A DNA stretch of 7,270 bases from Gammaproteobacteria bacterium (GCA_024280535.1 JAJRPY010000051.1:1-7270), one strand, 5' to 3'; counted from the first letter of the stretch, positions 1 through 6,993 are shown. Program-made: numbers and translations. The notes: generated by a model not told the origin, from the letters alone.

Positions 1-834
1 ACCACACCAGCCGAGTTTGACTCAATTAACGGGCTGGATAATTTTGATAAAATTGTCAATATTGACCAAAGTGCCATTGGTCGCACGCCGAGGTCTAATC
101 CTGCTACTTATACAGGGATGTTTTCGCTCATTCGTGATTTATTTTCACAAACGCTTGAGGCCAGAACGCGAGGTTACAAACCCGGCAGGTTTAGTTTTAA
201 TGTGAAAGGTGGTCGTTGTGAGGCATGTAAAGGCGATGGATTAATTAAAGTGGCCATGCATTTTCTACCAGATATTTATGTTGCTTGCGATGTGTGTCAG
301 GGCGATCGGTACAATCGTGAGACTTTAGAGATTACTTATAAGGGTAAAAATATCGCCGATGTACTGAGTATGACGGTTGAAACTGCGGTGTTGTTTTTTG
401 AACCTATACCCAAAATTAAGCAAAAAATACAGACGCTGATGGATGTTGGCTTGTCGTATATAACTTTGGGGCAAAATGCCACCACCTTATCGGGCGGCGA
501 GGCACAGCGGATTAAGTTGGCAAAAGAATTGTCTAAATTGGACACAGGTCAAACACTGTATATTTTGGATGAGCCGACGACAGGGCTGCATTTTCATGAT
601 ATTAAGCAATTGTTGGCAGTGATTAATCGTCTGAAAGAAAGAGAAAATACAATTGTGATTATTGAGCATAATTTGGACGTGATTAAAACGGCTGATTGGA
701 TTGTCGATTTGGGCCCTGAGGGTGGGGATAAAGGCGGGCATATTATTGCCACGGGCACGCCTGAGCAAGTGAGCAAGGTTAAAGGGTCTTATACAGGTCA
801 ATATTTAAAGTCTTATTTATCGACTGGCAAATAA
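1..834 (+). CDS. uvrA: UvrA, excinuclease ABC subunit A (C-terminal part, 5' end outside window)
   Basis: ATPase subunit that finds DNA damage and loads UvrB in nucleotide excision repair in the cytoplasm. The frame is open from base 1, so about 277 C-terminal residues are present of a family length near 940. Numbering from the window edge, it begins with the conserved stretch INIDQS-like/[13 protein letters not shown] (about 20-39). A zinc finger C73-x2-C76-x19-C96-x2-C99 follows, with the usual UvrA spacing. Then come the ABC signature LSGGEAQR (codons near bases 490-510), Walker [12 protein letters not shown] (near 562-594) and the switch histidine in [15 protein letters not shown]. The C-terminal tail GTPEQV...[11 protein letters not shown] matches the family end, so the 3' end is intact. 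It converges on the DUF3108 gene with a 10-base gap. The ATG at 118 is internal and is not the start. Identification is very secure. Confidence 0.98.
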   Translation, partial: TTPAEFDSINGLDNFDKIVNIDQSAIGRTPRSNPATYTGMFSLIRDLFSQTLEARTRGYKPGRFSFNVKGGRCEACKGDGLIKVAMHFLPDIYVACDVCQGDRYNRETLEITYKGKNIADVLSMTVETAVLFFEPIPKIKQKIQTLMDVGLSYITLGQNATTLSGGEAQRIKLAKELSKLDTGQTLYILDEPTTGLHFHDIKQLLAVINRLKERENTIVIIEHNLDVIKTADWIVDLGPEGGDKGGHIIATGTPEQVSKVKGSYTGQYLKSYLSTGK

Positions 835-846
835 TTTTGCCATTTT
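825..846 (+). terminator. Small hairpin plus T-run overlapping the uvrA stop codon
   Basis: TGGCAAA (825-831) pairs perfectly with TTTGCCA (836-842) around the loop TAAT, followed by TTTT (843-846). The loop contains the uvrA stop codon TAA (832-834). The stem is only 7 bp and the T-run only 4, so as a Rho-independent terminator it is modest. On the minus strand the hairpin would lie just past the DUF3108 stop, but no T-run follows it there. It is most likely a terminator for uvrA; a chance inverted repeat cannot be excluded. Confidence 0.45.
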
Positions 847-1555
847 AGAGAGGCTTAAAATCAATCATCTCATAAACATATTGCTTGCCTTTTTCGGTTT
901 GTTTGATGAGCACTGGCAAGTAGTCAAATTCTGCTAAAAAATAAGCCTGAATGGCGTTACCTTGATGATTAACGCGCTCAATTTTGATGGCATTATAAGT
1001 CTTGCCTTGAAGGCTAATATCTTGATTTCTAACGCGTTTAAATTCTTTTTTCTTAATAGATTTTCCATCGGCTATTTGGTAGCTAAACCAAAACTGCCTA
1101 GGGTTATTTTTAAGCTCAAATGACAAGGCTAAAAAAATGTTTAACGGGTCGATAATATTGCCTTTTTCGGCCTGCCAAGTAATCTTTTTTGGCTGCATTT
1201 TGGTGGGTACAGAAGTCACAATGCCTAAATTAGAATTGATGTTAATGGTGCGGTTTTTGCTGAGTTTTTTGTTGTCATACTCAATGATTTTATAATTGAC
1301 ACCATCAATCCCATAGCGGTTGATATTGAAAGTTGAGCTGGCAGCAATGGTGTAATTTTTGAACAGTGAAACCAACCCAGAAGTCTCGGCATTGGCAGTA
1401 TAAAGATAGTCTTTTTTTAGTTGTTTGAGCATTCTAGTTTCTTCGGCAATTTTAAAACCATCAATGGACAGTTGATAATGGGCAATATGTGGCTTAAAGG
1501 CCAATATAGGGGTGCTGATTAAAGCGGTCAATAAGAGTAGGGCGATGAGTTTCAT
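845..1555 (-). CDS. DUF3108 family exported protein, third gene of purM-purN operon
   Basis: A 236-residue protein with a clear Sec signal peptide: MK, then a hydrophobic run of L/I/A (3-13), and a likely cleavage site after I-L-A (residues 17-19). The mature part is rich in beta-strand-like alternation, with Y-x-L-x-I-D-G-F near the start, W-F/Y-x-Y-Q-I-A-D-G-K in the middle and a closing F-D-Y-L-P-V-L-I-K stretch. These are the landmarks I associate with DUF3108, periplasmic or outer-membrane-associated proteins of unknown role that commonly lie downstream of purN in gammaproteobacteria. Its ATG overlaps the purN stop by 4 bases (ATGA at 1552-1555 on the minus strand), which indicates translational coupling. 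No catalytic motif is evident. The family call is good; the function is unknown, and the link to purine synthesis is probably only positional. Confidence 0.85.
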   Translation of the reverse strand: MKLIALLLLTALISTPILAFKPHIAHYQLSIDGFKIAEETRMLKQLKKDYLYTANAETSGLVSLFKNYTIAASSTFNINRYGIDGVNYKIIEYDNKKLSKNRTININSNLGIVTSVPTKMQPKKITWQAEKGNIIDPLNIFLALSFELKNNPRQFWFSYQIADGKSIKKKEFKRVRNQDISLQGKTYNAIKIERVNHQGNAIQAYFLAEFDYLPVLIKQTEKGKQYVYEMIDFKPL

Positions 1556-2157
1556 AATTTTTGTCCATCTAAGGTGGCATGGTGGTGGTTTAAGGTTAAT
1601 CTACCTTGAGTGTACCAATGAATGACTTTGGGGAAAAGTTTGTGCTCCTCAATTAACACACGTTTGGCTAGAGATTTGGCGCTATCGTTTGCTAGAATAT
1701 CGACGCTGGATTGTGCAATAATTGGGCCGCCGTCCAGTTCGGAGGTGACAAAATGAACGCTGGCACCGTGGTGTTTTTCCCCAGCATCCAGTGCGCGCTG
1801 ATGTGTATTTAGACCTTGAAATTTTGGCAAAAGTGAGGGGTGAATATTGAGCATTTTTCCGGCATATTTTTGGGTAAATTCGGCAGTTAGAATGCGCATA
1901 AATCCCGCTAAAATAATAATCTCTGGTGTATATTGGTCTATTAGTTGGCTCAAATTTTGATCAAACTGCGCCCGAGAAGCAAATGATTGATGCTCAATAA
2001 TATGCGTAGGGATGTTTGATTTTTGTGCGCGTTGAAGCCCGTAAGCGTTGCTGTTATTGCTAATGACTGCCTCAATATTAAGCTCAATTACGGACGCATT
2101 GTCAATGATAGACTGAAGATTGGAGCCACTTCCAGAAATTAAGACAACGCCTTTCAT
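1552..2157 (-). CDS. purN: PurN, phosphoribosylglycinamide formyltransferase
   Basis: Transfers a formyl group from 10-formyltetrahydrofolate to glycinamide ribonucleotide (GAR), the third step of de novo purine synthesis. At 201 residues it is near the family length of about 210. The N-terminal phosphate-binding loop reads GSGSNLQ (residues 8-14). The catalytic triad equivalent to E. coli N106/H108/D144 is seen as N104 and H106 in MLNIHPSLLP and D142 in ELDGGPI. The family motif GASVHFVT (131-138) is intact, and the protein ends in LDGQKL, as in other PurN proteins. Where E. coli has YPGL after the active-site loop this protein has FQGL, a minor variant. The ATG directly abuts the purM stop (TAAATG, no spacer) and the 3' end overlaps the DUF3108 start. 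No strong Shine-Dalgarno is visible, so translation probably depends on coupling to purM. Confidence 0.97.
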   Translation of the reverse strand: MKGVVLISGSGSNLQSIIDNASVIELNIEAVISNNSNAYGLQRAQKSNIPTHIIEHQSFASRAQFDQNLSQLIDQYTPEIIILAGFMRILTAEFTQKYAGKMLNIHPSLLPKFQGLNTHQRALDAGEKHHGASVHFVTSELDGGPIIAQSSVDILANDSAKSLAKRVLIEEHKLFPKVIHWYTQGRLTLNHHHATLDGQKL

Positions 2158-3159
2158 TTAGATAATCACTTGCTTGCCTTCGTTATTGACAATGCTGCCA
2201 ATCAGCCAGGCCTGCTCACCTTGTTCATTCATGTGCTTGATAATATTAGCACTTTGATCAGCCGAAACAACCAGCACCATACCAACACCACAATTAAAAA
2301 CGCGGTACATTTCCATCAGGTCGATATTGCCATTGGTTTGTAAAAATTGGAAAATATCTGGCAATGTCCAAGATTGATTGTCTAATTTTGCTGCTAAATT
2401 ATCGGGCAATACTCTAGGAATATTCTCCAGCAAGCCACCACCGGTAATATGAGAAATGGCATGCACTGGATAGTGTTTGATTAAAGACAAAACTGACTTA
2501 ACGTAAATTTTGGTCGGTTCGATGAGTGCTTGTAATTGTGCCTCTGTTGGCTCGGATTGTGCCAATACTTTGCGAATTAGTGAATAGCCATTTGAATGAG
2601 GGCCAGAAGAGGCCAAGGCAATGATATGATTGCCATAAGTAACCTTTGATCCGTCAATTACCTTGTCTTTGTCAGCAATGCCAACGCAAAAACCAGCCAA
2701 ATCGTATTCTTCGCCTTGATACATACCTGGCATTTCAGCTGTTTCCCCGCCAATTAAGGCGCAACCAGACATTTTACAACCTTCACCAATGCCACGAATA
2801 ACCGATGTGGCTAATTCAATATTAAGTTTGCCGGTCGCATAATAATCTAAAAAGAACAAGGGTTCAGCGCCTTGCACGATTAAATCATTCACACACATGG
2901 CAACCAAATCAATCCCAATAGTGTCGTGTTTATTGAGCATTTCGGCAACTTTAAGTTTGGTGCCAACGCCGTCAGTACCTGAAATTAACACCGGGTTTTT
3001 ATATTGATGAATAGGCAGCTCAAACATGGCGCCAAAACCGCCCAGCCCTGCTAAAACGCCCTCACGCATGGTGGATTTGGCAATGGGCTTGATGCGTTCA
3101 ATTAAGTCATTACCTTTGGTAATATCGACGCCTGAATCTTGGTAAGTCAATGATGACAT
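2158..3159 (-). CDS. purM: PurM, phosphoribosylformylglycinamidine cyclo-ligase (AIR synthetase)
   Basis: Closes the imidazole ring by ATP-dependent conversion of FGAM to aminoimidazole ribonucleotide, step 5 of purine synthesis. It has 333 residues, slightly under the usual 340-350. Landmarks in order: YQDSGVDI (6-13); [12 protein letters not shown] (38-49); the glycine-rich nucleotide loop [13 protein letters not shown] (60-72); [23 protein letters not shown] (84-106); [12 protein letters not shown] (136-147); and [14 protein letters not shown] (184-197). [13 protein letters not shown] follows in the C-terminal domain. All are intact, so the enzyme should be active. It is the first gene of the purM-purN-DUF3108 operon. 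The ATG at 3159 starts the family N-terminus, with a weak GGA-type ribosome site upstream. It diverges from the pgsA-like gene. Confidence 0.98.
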   Translation of the reverse strand: MSSLTYQDSGVDITKGNDLIERIKPIAKSTMREGVLAGLGGFGAMFELPIHQYKNPVLISGTDGVGTKLKVAEMLNKHDTIGIDLVAMCVNDLIVQGAEPLFFLDYYATGKLNIELATSVIRGIGEGCKMSGCALIGGETAEMPGMYQGEEYDLAGFCVGIADKDKVIDGSKVTYGNHIIALASSGPHSNGYSLIRKVLAQSEPTEAQLQALIEPTKIYVKSVLSLIKHYPVHAISHITGGGLLENIPRVLPDNLAAKLDNQSWTLPDIFQFLQTNGNIDLMEMYRVFNCGVGMVLVVSADQSANIIKHMNEQGEQAWLIGSIVNNEGKQVII

Positions 3160-3172
3160 AGGATTTTTTCCG

Positions 3173-3178
3173 TATAAT
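3173..3178 (+). promoter_or_regulatory. Candidate -10 box for the pgsA-like/hda operon
   Basis: A perfect TATAAT lies 33 bases upstream of the ATG at 3212, in the 52-base region divergent from purM. I find no convincing -35 at 16-18 bases upstream (that sequence is already inside purM). The box overlaps the candidate minus-strand -10, so the two promoters may compete. No clear Shine-Dalgarno precedes the ATG. Confidence 0.4.
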
Positions 3179-3201
3179 AAATTTCTTTAAATTTGATGCA
3201 A
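3174..3201 (-). promoter_or_regulatory. Candidate promoter for purM-purN-DUF3108
   Basis: Reading the minus strand, TTGCAT (3196-3201) and TATTAT (3174-3179) are separated by 16 bases. The -10 matches consensus at 5 of 6 positions but the -35 at only 3 of 6. The predicted start of transcription would leave a short leader of roughly 10 bases before the purM ATG at 3159. No PurR palindrome is present. This is a by-eye prediction. Confidence 0.35.
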
Positions 3202-3211
3202 ACAACTAACA

Positions 3212-3775
3212 ATGAATTTTTCCAGTGTGCCAAATGCGCTTTCAATTTTACGTATTATTTTAACAGTACCGATTGTAATGACACTATTAAATCAGCAATA
3301 TTTTTTAGCTCTAATATTGTTTTTTGTAGCGGGCATCACTGATGGCTTAGATGGCTGGATTGCCAAACGTTATTCGTTTCAGTCGCGACTAGGCTCTATG
3401 CTTGATCCGGCGGCCGATAAACTCTTATTGGTCAGTAGTTTTATCACTTTATATATCATTGGGTTATTGCCAATATGGCTGTTGTTGCTGGTTTTTTTGC
3501 GTGATTTGATGATTGTATCTGGCACTGTGGGTTGCTTTATTGGAACAGGGACATCAAATGATGAATTGTTACATCCTTCAAAATTATCAAAAATCAACAC
3601 CGGACTTCAAATCTCATTAGTGTTATTTTTGGTCGCTATTCAGCTATATCCAATTCAAGCGCAGTGGGCGACGGTATTTTTTGTGATTGTTGCCACATCC
3701 ACTGTGTTAAGTGGTGCGGATTATATATGGATTTGGATGGAAAAAGTCATTTCTCAAGAAAAGAAACAGCAATAA
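3212..3775 (+). CDS. pgsA: CDP-alcohol phosphatidyltransferase, PgsA-like (phosphatidylglycerophosphate synthase or related)
   Basis: Inner-membrane enzyme of the CDP-alcohol phosphatidyltransferase family. PgsA itself moves the phosphatidyl group from CDP-diacylglycerol to glycerol-3-phosphate, the committed step to phosphatidylglycerol. It has 187 residues, normal for PgsA. The N-terminus VPNALSILRIILTVPIV is typical. The catalytic signature D-x2-D-G-x2-A-R-x8-G-x3-D-x3-D is seen at D44, D47, G48, A51, K52, G61, D65, D69; the usual Arg is Lys at 52. Several hydrophobic segments (about 14-40, 70-112, 133-147, 153-175) fit a multi-pass membrane protein. A PSKLSKINTGLQ stretch (122-133) follows the catalytic half. 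It is 2 bases from hda in a likely operon. Some genomes carry a second family member at the locus next to hda, so this could be a paralogue with another acceptor (for example cardiolipin synthesis) and not the essential PgsA. The family is certain; the substrate is less so. Confidence 0.82.
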   Translation: MNFSSVPNALSILRIILTVPIVMTLLNQQYFLALILFFVAGITDGLDGWIAKRYSFQSRLGSMLDPAADKLLLVSSFITLYIIGLLPIWLLLLVFLRDLMIVSGTVGCFIGTGTSNDELLHPSKLSKINTGLQISLVLFLVAIQLYPIQAQWATVFFVIVATSTVLSGADYIWIWMEKVISQEKKQQ

Positions 3776-3777
3776 CA

Positions 3778-4446
3778 ATGAAACAACTTGGGCTGCCTAT
3801 TTCACTGGATTCAAAGTTATTATTAAGTAATTTTTTTGGTAATCAACCGTTGTTATCGTTTATTGAGGTATTGTTTGCGCGCGATGAATCATCAATTGTA
3901 TTTATTACAGGTGCAAATTCTAGTGGCAAAACGCACATCTTGCAAGGATGTATTTTTGAGGCGCTAAATCGAGGCTTAACCGCCCTGTATGTTGATGCAA
4001 AACAAACATTGCCCGCCGAATTTTTAAACACGTTGGCTCAGTTTGATTGGGTTTGTGTTGACAATATCAGCCAGCTTGATGCCAATCAACAGCAAGAGTT
4101 GTTTGATCTTTACAACCAAATTAAACACACTAATACCAAACTGATTGTTGCCGCTTCGGTATTGCCCGATGAGTTGGTATTATTAAAAGACTTAAAAACG
4201 CGACTCTCTTTGGCGGTGGTTTTTTCACTTGAACAATTAACAGATTTAGCAAAAATTGAGCTAATTAACCTAAAAATGAAAGACAAAAACCTTAATATCG
4301 ATGAAAAAGTTTGTACGTATTTGTTTAAATATTTTTCCAGAGATTTAACAATCGTTTTATCAGCTATCGATCAGCTTGATCAAGAATCTTTACGCCAAAA
4401 ACGCGCAATTTCTATTCCTTTTGCTAAGAAAATTTTGGATATTTAA
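3778..4446 (+). CDS. hda: Hda, DnaA-like regulator of replication initiation
   Basis: Hda binds the beta sliding clamp and stimulates ATP hydrolysis by DnaA, which inactivates the initiator after origin firing. The frame is open further upstream, to an ATG at 3664 inside the pgsA-like gene, but the ATG at 3778 is chosen. It lies 2 bases after the upstream stop and immediately gives the clamp-binding motif Q3-L-G-L-P-I8 (compare QLSLPL in E. coli). It also gives 222 residues, close to the 233 of E. coli Hda. Other landmarks: Walker A GANSSGKT (45-52), Walker B-like VCVDN (92-96), a candidate arginine finger R142 in KTRL, and sensor-II-like R188 in SRDLTIVLSAIDQLD. The C-terminus IPFAKKILDI mirrors the E. 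coli IPFVKEILKL. There is no DnaA domain IV, which distinguishes it from DnaA. Walker A has a standard Lys, unlike E. coli Hda. Confidence 0.93.
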   Translation: MKQLGLPISLDSKLLLSNFFGNQPLLSFIEVLFARDESSIVFITGANSSGKTHILQGCIFEALNRGLTALYVDAKQTLPAEFLNTLAQFDWVCVDNISQLDANQQQELFDLYNQIKHTNTKLIVAASVLPDELVLLKDLKTRLSLAVVFSLEQLTDLAKIELINLKMKDKNLNIDEKVCTYLFKYFSRDLTIVLSAIDQLDQESLRQKRAISIPFAKKILDI

Positions 4447-4528
4447 GATTGTATTTTTAAGGGGGGCTTAATTGAATTTTGCTAACCATTCCTATTTATG
4501 CGAAGGTTTCTAGTGCCTATTAATGAGG

Positions 4529-4553
4529 TATAATGCAAAATTTTTTACAGGGA
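4529..4553 (+). promoter_or_regulatory. -10 box and ribosome binding site of the DUF2278 gene
   Basis: A perfect TATAAT (4529-4534) lies 26 bases upstream of the ATG at 4561, and AGGGA (4549-4553) sits 7 bases before that ATG. The -35 region is poor: the best candidate is TTTCTA (4507-4512) with a 16-base spacer. The gene therefore probably has its own promoter, possibly activator-dependent, separate from hda. The 114-base region 4447-4560 also holds a G-run (4461-4466) flanked by TTAAG/CTTAA. Confidence 0.5.
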
Positions 4554-4560
4554 TAAAATT

Positions 4561-5115
4561 ATGTCTAATATTCACTATGGTTTAATTGCCGGTGTACCTT
4601 TAAAAGATTTTGAAAAAGGAAAGCATCCACATTTATATATTTATATCAAAAACAGTGATGGAGACTCTTTTAGAGTGGCAGCCAATGTAGAGGATTATGA
4701 TCATTCTGAGGTTTCGTTTGCGCATGTTAAAGATTTAAAAGCCGATTTTTTAAGTCATTTAACAGCGATAGAAAATGGCAATTTGGGCTTACAAACAAGC
4801 AAAGAATCAGGTGCGTTGGATTATATTAAAGGGGGTTTTGTTAGTAAAGAGCAATTTTCTACAATGTCTAAAGAAGCGTTAAGCAATACTCTAATAGACA
4901 TAATTAAACCTTATATCAACGCCCAAGATGGCTCCAGATTAATCGCTTATGGCTCTCGTTTTCCTGGTGGAATACACGATATACACATGAATCAAGGTAG
5001 ATTACATCAGCCAGAAGAGTCTTATCAAGATGGCGCTTTGGTTTTATATGATGCAACTAATAACCAATATGAGGGTTTATTTTTTCATTTCCATACTCAG
5101 ACACTCTCTGTTTAA
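4561..5115 (+). CDS. DUF2278 family protein
   Basis: A 184-residue, apparently cytosolic protein with no signal peptide or membrane segment. I recognise DUF2278 by several features: the opening H-Y-G-L-I-A-G (5-11); a first beta-rich half with HPHLYIYI (22-29) and FRVAANV (37-43); S-E-V (49-51); L-D-Y (86-88) followed by I-K-G-G; A-Y-G-S-R (129-133); and above all the signature GIHDIHMNQG (137-146), followed by QDGAL (156-160). The closely spaced His, Asp, His and Asn residues of that signature look like a possible metal or active site, but that is inference; I know of no proven biochemical function for the family. It has its own -10 box and a good ribosome site, and stands alone between hda and a convergent gene 6 bases away. 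Length and motifs look complete, so it is not a remnant. Confidence 0.8.
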   Translation: MSNIHYGLIAGVPLKDFEKGKHPHLYIYIKNSDGDSFRVAANVEDYDHSEVSFAHVKDLKADFLSHLTAIENGNLGLQTSKESGALDYIKGGFVSKEQFSTMSKEALSNTLIDIIKPYINAQDGSRLIAYGSRFPGGIHDIHMNQGRLHQPEESYQDGALVLYDATNNQYEGLFFHFHTQTLSV

Positions 5116-5121
5116 TTCCAT

Positions 5122-5529
5122 CTAGGGCTTTGTTCTAAATTTAAATTGGGCAATTCGGGGCATCAATTCTGAAAATGGCATATCGTTAAGGTTAGGATAC
5201 GTGTGCTTAATTTTATTGGACAAATCGGCAATATCATTAATTGTATTGCCATTATCCACCCCCATAATTTCTTGCAAGGCAAGCAAACCGCCCATTTTTA
5301 GTTTGGATTGTTGGCCCACTGACAGATTATGAGTGTTGTGAGCCTTCAAGACAAAATCGCTATTGTCTCTTAAATGTTGATAGATGGATTGGCATAACCC
5401 AGAGGCTTTATGGTCTAGGCATGAGCCAAATTCTTTTTCAGCCACGCAGTCCTTAGCAGAAAATTGACAAGCACATCGACCGCTAAGAATTAAGTGAGAA
5501 AAAGGGCAGGTAAAGTGTGCTTGAGGCAT
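5122..5529 (-). CDS. Small cysteine-rich protein, unrecognised
   Basis: A 135-residue protein I do not recognise. The N-terminal third carries six cysteines, C8, C19, C21, C28, C37 and C46, in the pattern C-P-F-S-H-x6-C-x-C-x6-C-x8-C-x8-C, with histidines at 5, 12 and 40. The remaining two-thirds have no cysteine and look alpha-helical, with SKLKMGGLLALQEIMG (75-90) as the most regular stretch and a basic C-terminus (FKFRTKP). There is no signal peptide or membrane segment, so a cytosolic metal- or Fe-S-binding protein is the natural reading, but that is inference. It is accepted as real because the frame is open and fills the gap between its neighbours exactly, its stop is 6 bases from the convergent DUF2278 stop, and a promoter-like sequence precedes it. 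It diverges from cysG. No Shine-Dalgarno is evident before the ATG at 5529. Confidence 0.75.
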   Translation of the reverse strand: MPQAHFTCPFSHLILSGRCACQFSAKDCVAEKEFGSCLDHKASGLCQSIYQHLRDNSDFVLKAHNTHNLSVGQQSKLKMGGLLALQEIMGVDNGNTINDIADLSNKIKHTYPNLNDMPFSELMPRIAQFKFRTKP

Positions 5530-5552
5530 AACAATAGGTGTTTTGTGTGTTT

Positions 5553-5580
5553 AATAAAGGTTAAGACATTATAATGTCAA
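5553..5580 (-). promoter_or_regulatory. Candidate promoter of the cysteine-rich protein gene
   Basis: On the minus strand a perfect -35 TTGACA (5575-5580) is followed after 16 bases by TTTATT (5553-5558; 4 of 6 match to TATAAT). Transcription would start near 5546, giving a short leader before the ATG at 5529. The -35 overlaps both the cysG -10 box and the 14-base palindrome. An alternative minus-strand -10, TATAAT at 5568-5573, lacks a -35. Confidence 0.45.
5565..5578 (+). promoter_or_regulatory. Perfect 14-base palindrome containing the cysG -10 box; possible operator
   Basis: GACATTATAATGTC (5565-5578) is its own reverse complement. It contains TATAAT on the plus strand (5570-5575), 32 bases upstream of the cysG ATG, and also TATAAT on the minus strand. 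A protein bound here would block transcription both ways. I do not match it to the site of a regulator I know. No good -35 accompanies the plus-strand -10 (best TGTTTA at 5548-5553, 16-base spacer), which could mean activator dependence. Confidence 0.45.
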
Positions 5581-5607
5581 CTTTAGTTTTAAACAGTGGT
5601 AAAACGT

Positions 5608-6993
5608 ATGAATTACTTGCCTATTTTTATTGATATTAAGCAAAAACCTTGTCTGGTGGTTGGCGGTGGTGATATTGCCTTTCGAAAAATAACATTATTA
5701 TTAAAGGCCAATGCACAAATAACTTGCGTTGATCGTGCTGCTTGTCAGAGTGTCAAAACACTGGCTGATGCTGGAAAAATCAATTTAATTGAAAAAGATT
5801 TTGAGTTAAGCGATATTAATACCCAAGTATTAATTATTTCAGCAACTGATGATGCGCTGCTAAACGCCCAAGTGTCAACCTTAGCACACGACAATAATAT
5901 CCCCGTTAATGTGGTCGATTCGCCAGCGTTGTGTTCGTTTATTATGCCCTCAATTGTGGACAGGTCGCCGATTGTTATTGCCATTTCTTCAGCGGGCAAG
6001 GCGCCAGTGCTAGCGCGCTTAATTCGAGCCAAATTAGAAAGCAGTATCCCTAATGCGTATGGAAAATTAGCAGAATTGGCTGGCAATTTTCGAGACCAAG
6101 TCAAGGCTAAATTTGTCAATATTGAAGACAGGCGCTATTTTTGGGAGCGTGTTTTTTCAGGCATTGTGGCAGAGAAGGTTTTTTCTGGCCAAATTAATGA
6201 GGCCAAAGCTGATATGCAAAAACAACTGGATAAATCAACCGATACCAAGGTGGGCGAGGTGTATTTAGTAGGCGGTGGCCCCGGCGACCCCGATTTACTA
6301 ACCTTTAAAGCCTTGCGCTTGATGCAACAAGCGGATGTTATTTTGTACGACCGCTTAGTATCAGAGCAAGTGATGGAGTTGGTGCGCCGTGATGCGCAGC
6401 TTATTTATGTTGGCAAAGAGCGCGATAATCACAGCGTGCCTCAAGATGGCATCAATCAATTATTGGTTGATTTGGCTAAGCAGGGCAGGCGTGTGTGTCG
6501 TCTTAAAGGAGGCGACCCATTTATTTTTGGTCGTGGCGGCGAAGAAATCGAAACTTTGGCAGAAAACGGCATCCCTTTCCAAGTGGTGCCGGGCATTACT
6601 GCCGCCTCAGGTTGCTCAACTTATTCAGGCATCCCTTTAACCCATCGCGATTATTCCCAATCTTGTCGATTTGTTACCGGCCATCTTAAAGACGGCAGTA
6701 TGAATTTGCCATGGAATGAGCTGGCCGTCGAGCAACAAACGATTGTTTTTTATATGGCCTTAAAAGGCGCACAATATCTATCAGACAAACTCATCGAGCA
6801 TGGCATGCGCAGTGATATGCCAGTTGCTCTTGTCGAAAAAGGCACCACGCCCGACCACAAAGTATGGACAACAACATTAAGCCAATTACCCACCGTTGTA
6901 GCAACACAACCCATCAAAGCGCCAACTTTAATTATTGTCGGCGAAGTAGTCAAATTAAGAGAAAAATTAAACTGGTTTGATGCGGGTAATTAA
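5608..6993 (+). CDS. cysG: CysG, trifunctional siroheme synthase
   Basis: Makes siroheme from uroporphyrinogen III through two SAM-dependent methylations, then NAD-dependent dehydrogenation of precorrin-2 and iron insertion. Siroheme serves sulfite and nitrite reductases. The ATG at 5608 is preferred to an in-frame GTG at 5596. It gives MNYLPIF, like MDHLPIF of E. coli, and puts key residues at the numbers known for E. coli/Salmonella CysG: D104 (NVVD), S128 (SSAG), D248 (YDRL) and K270 (VGK). The dehydrogenase/ferrochelatase half (about 1-210) has the NAD loop VVGGGDIA (17-24) and [11 protein letters not shown]. The methyltransferase half (about 215-461) has [12 protein letters not shown] (221-232), [16 protein letters not shown] (298-313), [12 protein letters not shown] and PLTHRDY, and ends in KLNWF. 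At 461 residues it is full length, close to the 457 of E. coli. It diverges from the cysteine-rich gene and converges on the DUF2892 gene 8 bases away. Confidence 0.98.
   Translation: MNYLPIFIDIKQKPCLVVGGGDIAFRKITLLLKANAQITCVDRAACQSVKTLADAGKINLIEKDFELSDINTQVLIISATDDALLNAQVSTLAHDNNIPVNVVDSPALCSFIMPSIVDRSPIVIAISSAGKAPVLARLIRAKLESSIPNAYGKLAELAGNFRDQVKAKFVNIEDRRYFWERVFSGIVAEKVFSGQINEAKADMQKQLDKSTDTKVGEVYLVGGGPGDPDLLTFKALRLMQQADVILYDRLVSEQVMELVRRDAQLIYVGKERDNHSVPQDGINQLLVDLAKQGRRVCRLKGGDPFIFGRGGEEIETLAENGIPFQVVPGITAASGCSTYSGIPLTHRDYSQSCRFVTGHLKDGSMNLPWNELAVEQQTIVFYMALKGAQYLSDKLIEHGMRSDMPVALVEKGTTPDHKVWTTTLSQLPTVVATQPIKAPTLIIVGEVVKLREKLNWFDAGN

Noticed and set aside
487..801. 104-codon open frame antisense to uvrA
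   Set aside because: It lies wholly inside conserved uvrA coding sequence, with no plausible product or promoter.
3198..3203. GCAAAC upstream of purM as a PurR half-site
   Set aside because: The second half of the PurR palindrome is absent, and a 6-base match is expected by chance.
3664..3777. Upstream extension of hda to an ATG at 3664
   Set aside because: It would overlap the pgsA-like gene by over 100 bases and add a Cys/Trp-rich segment with no match to Hda; the ATG at 3778 places the clamp-binding motif at residue 3.
5596..5607. GTG start for cysG four codons upstream
   Set aside because: The ATG at 5608 gives the family N-terminus and makes D104, S128, D248 and K270 coincide with the known CysG numbering.
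5745..6119. 124-codon open frame antisense to cysG
   Set aside because: It lies wholly within a conserved enzyme gene and its translation has no recognisable features; it is a shadow of cysG codon usage.
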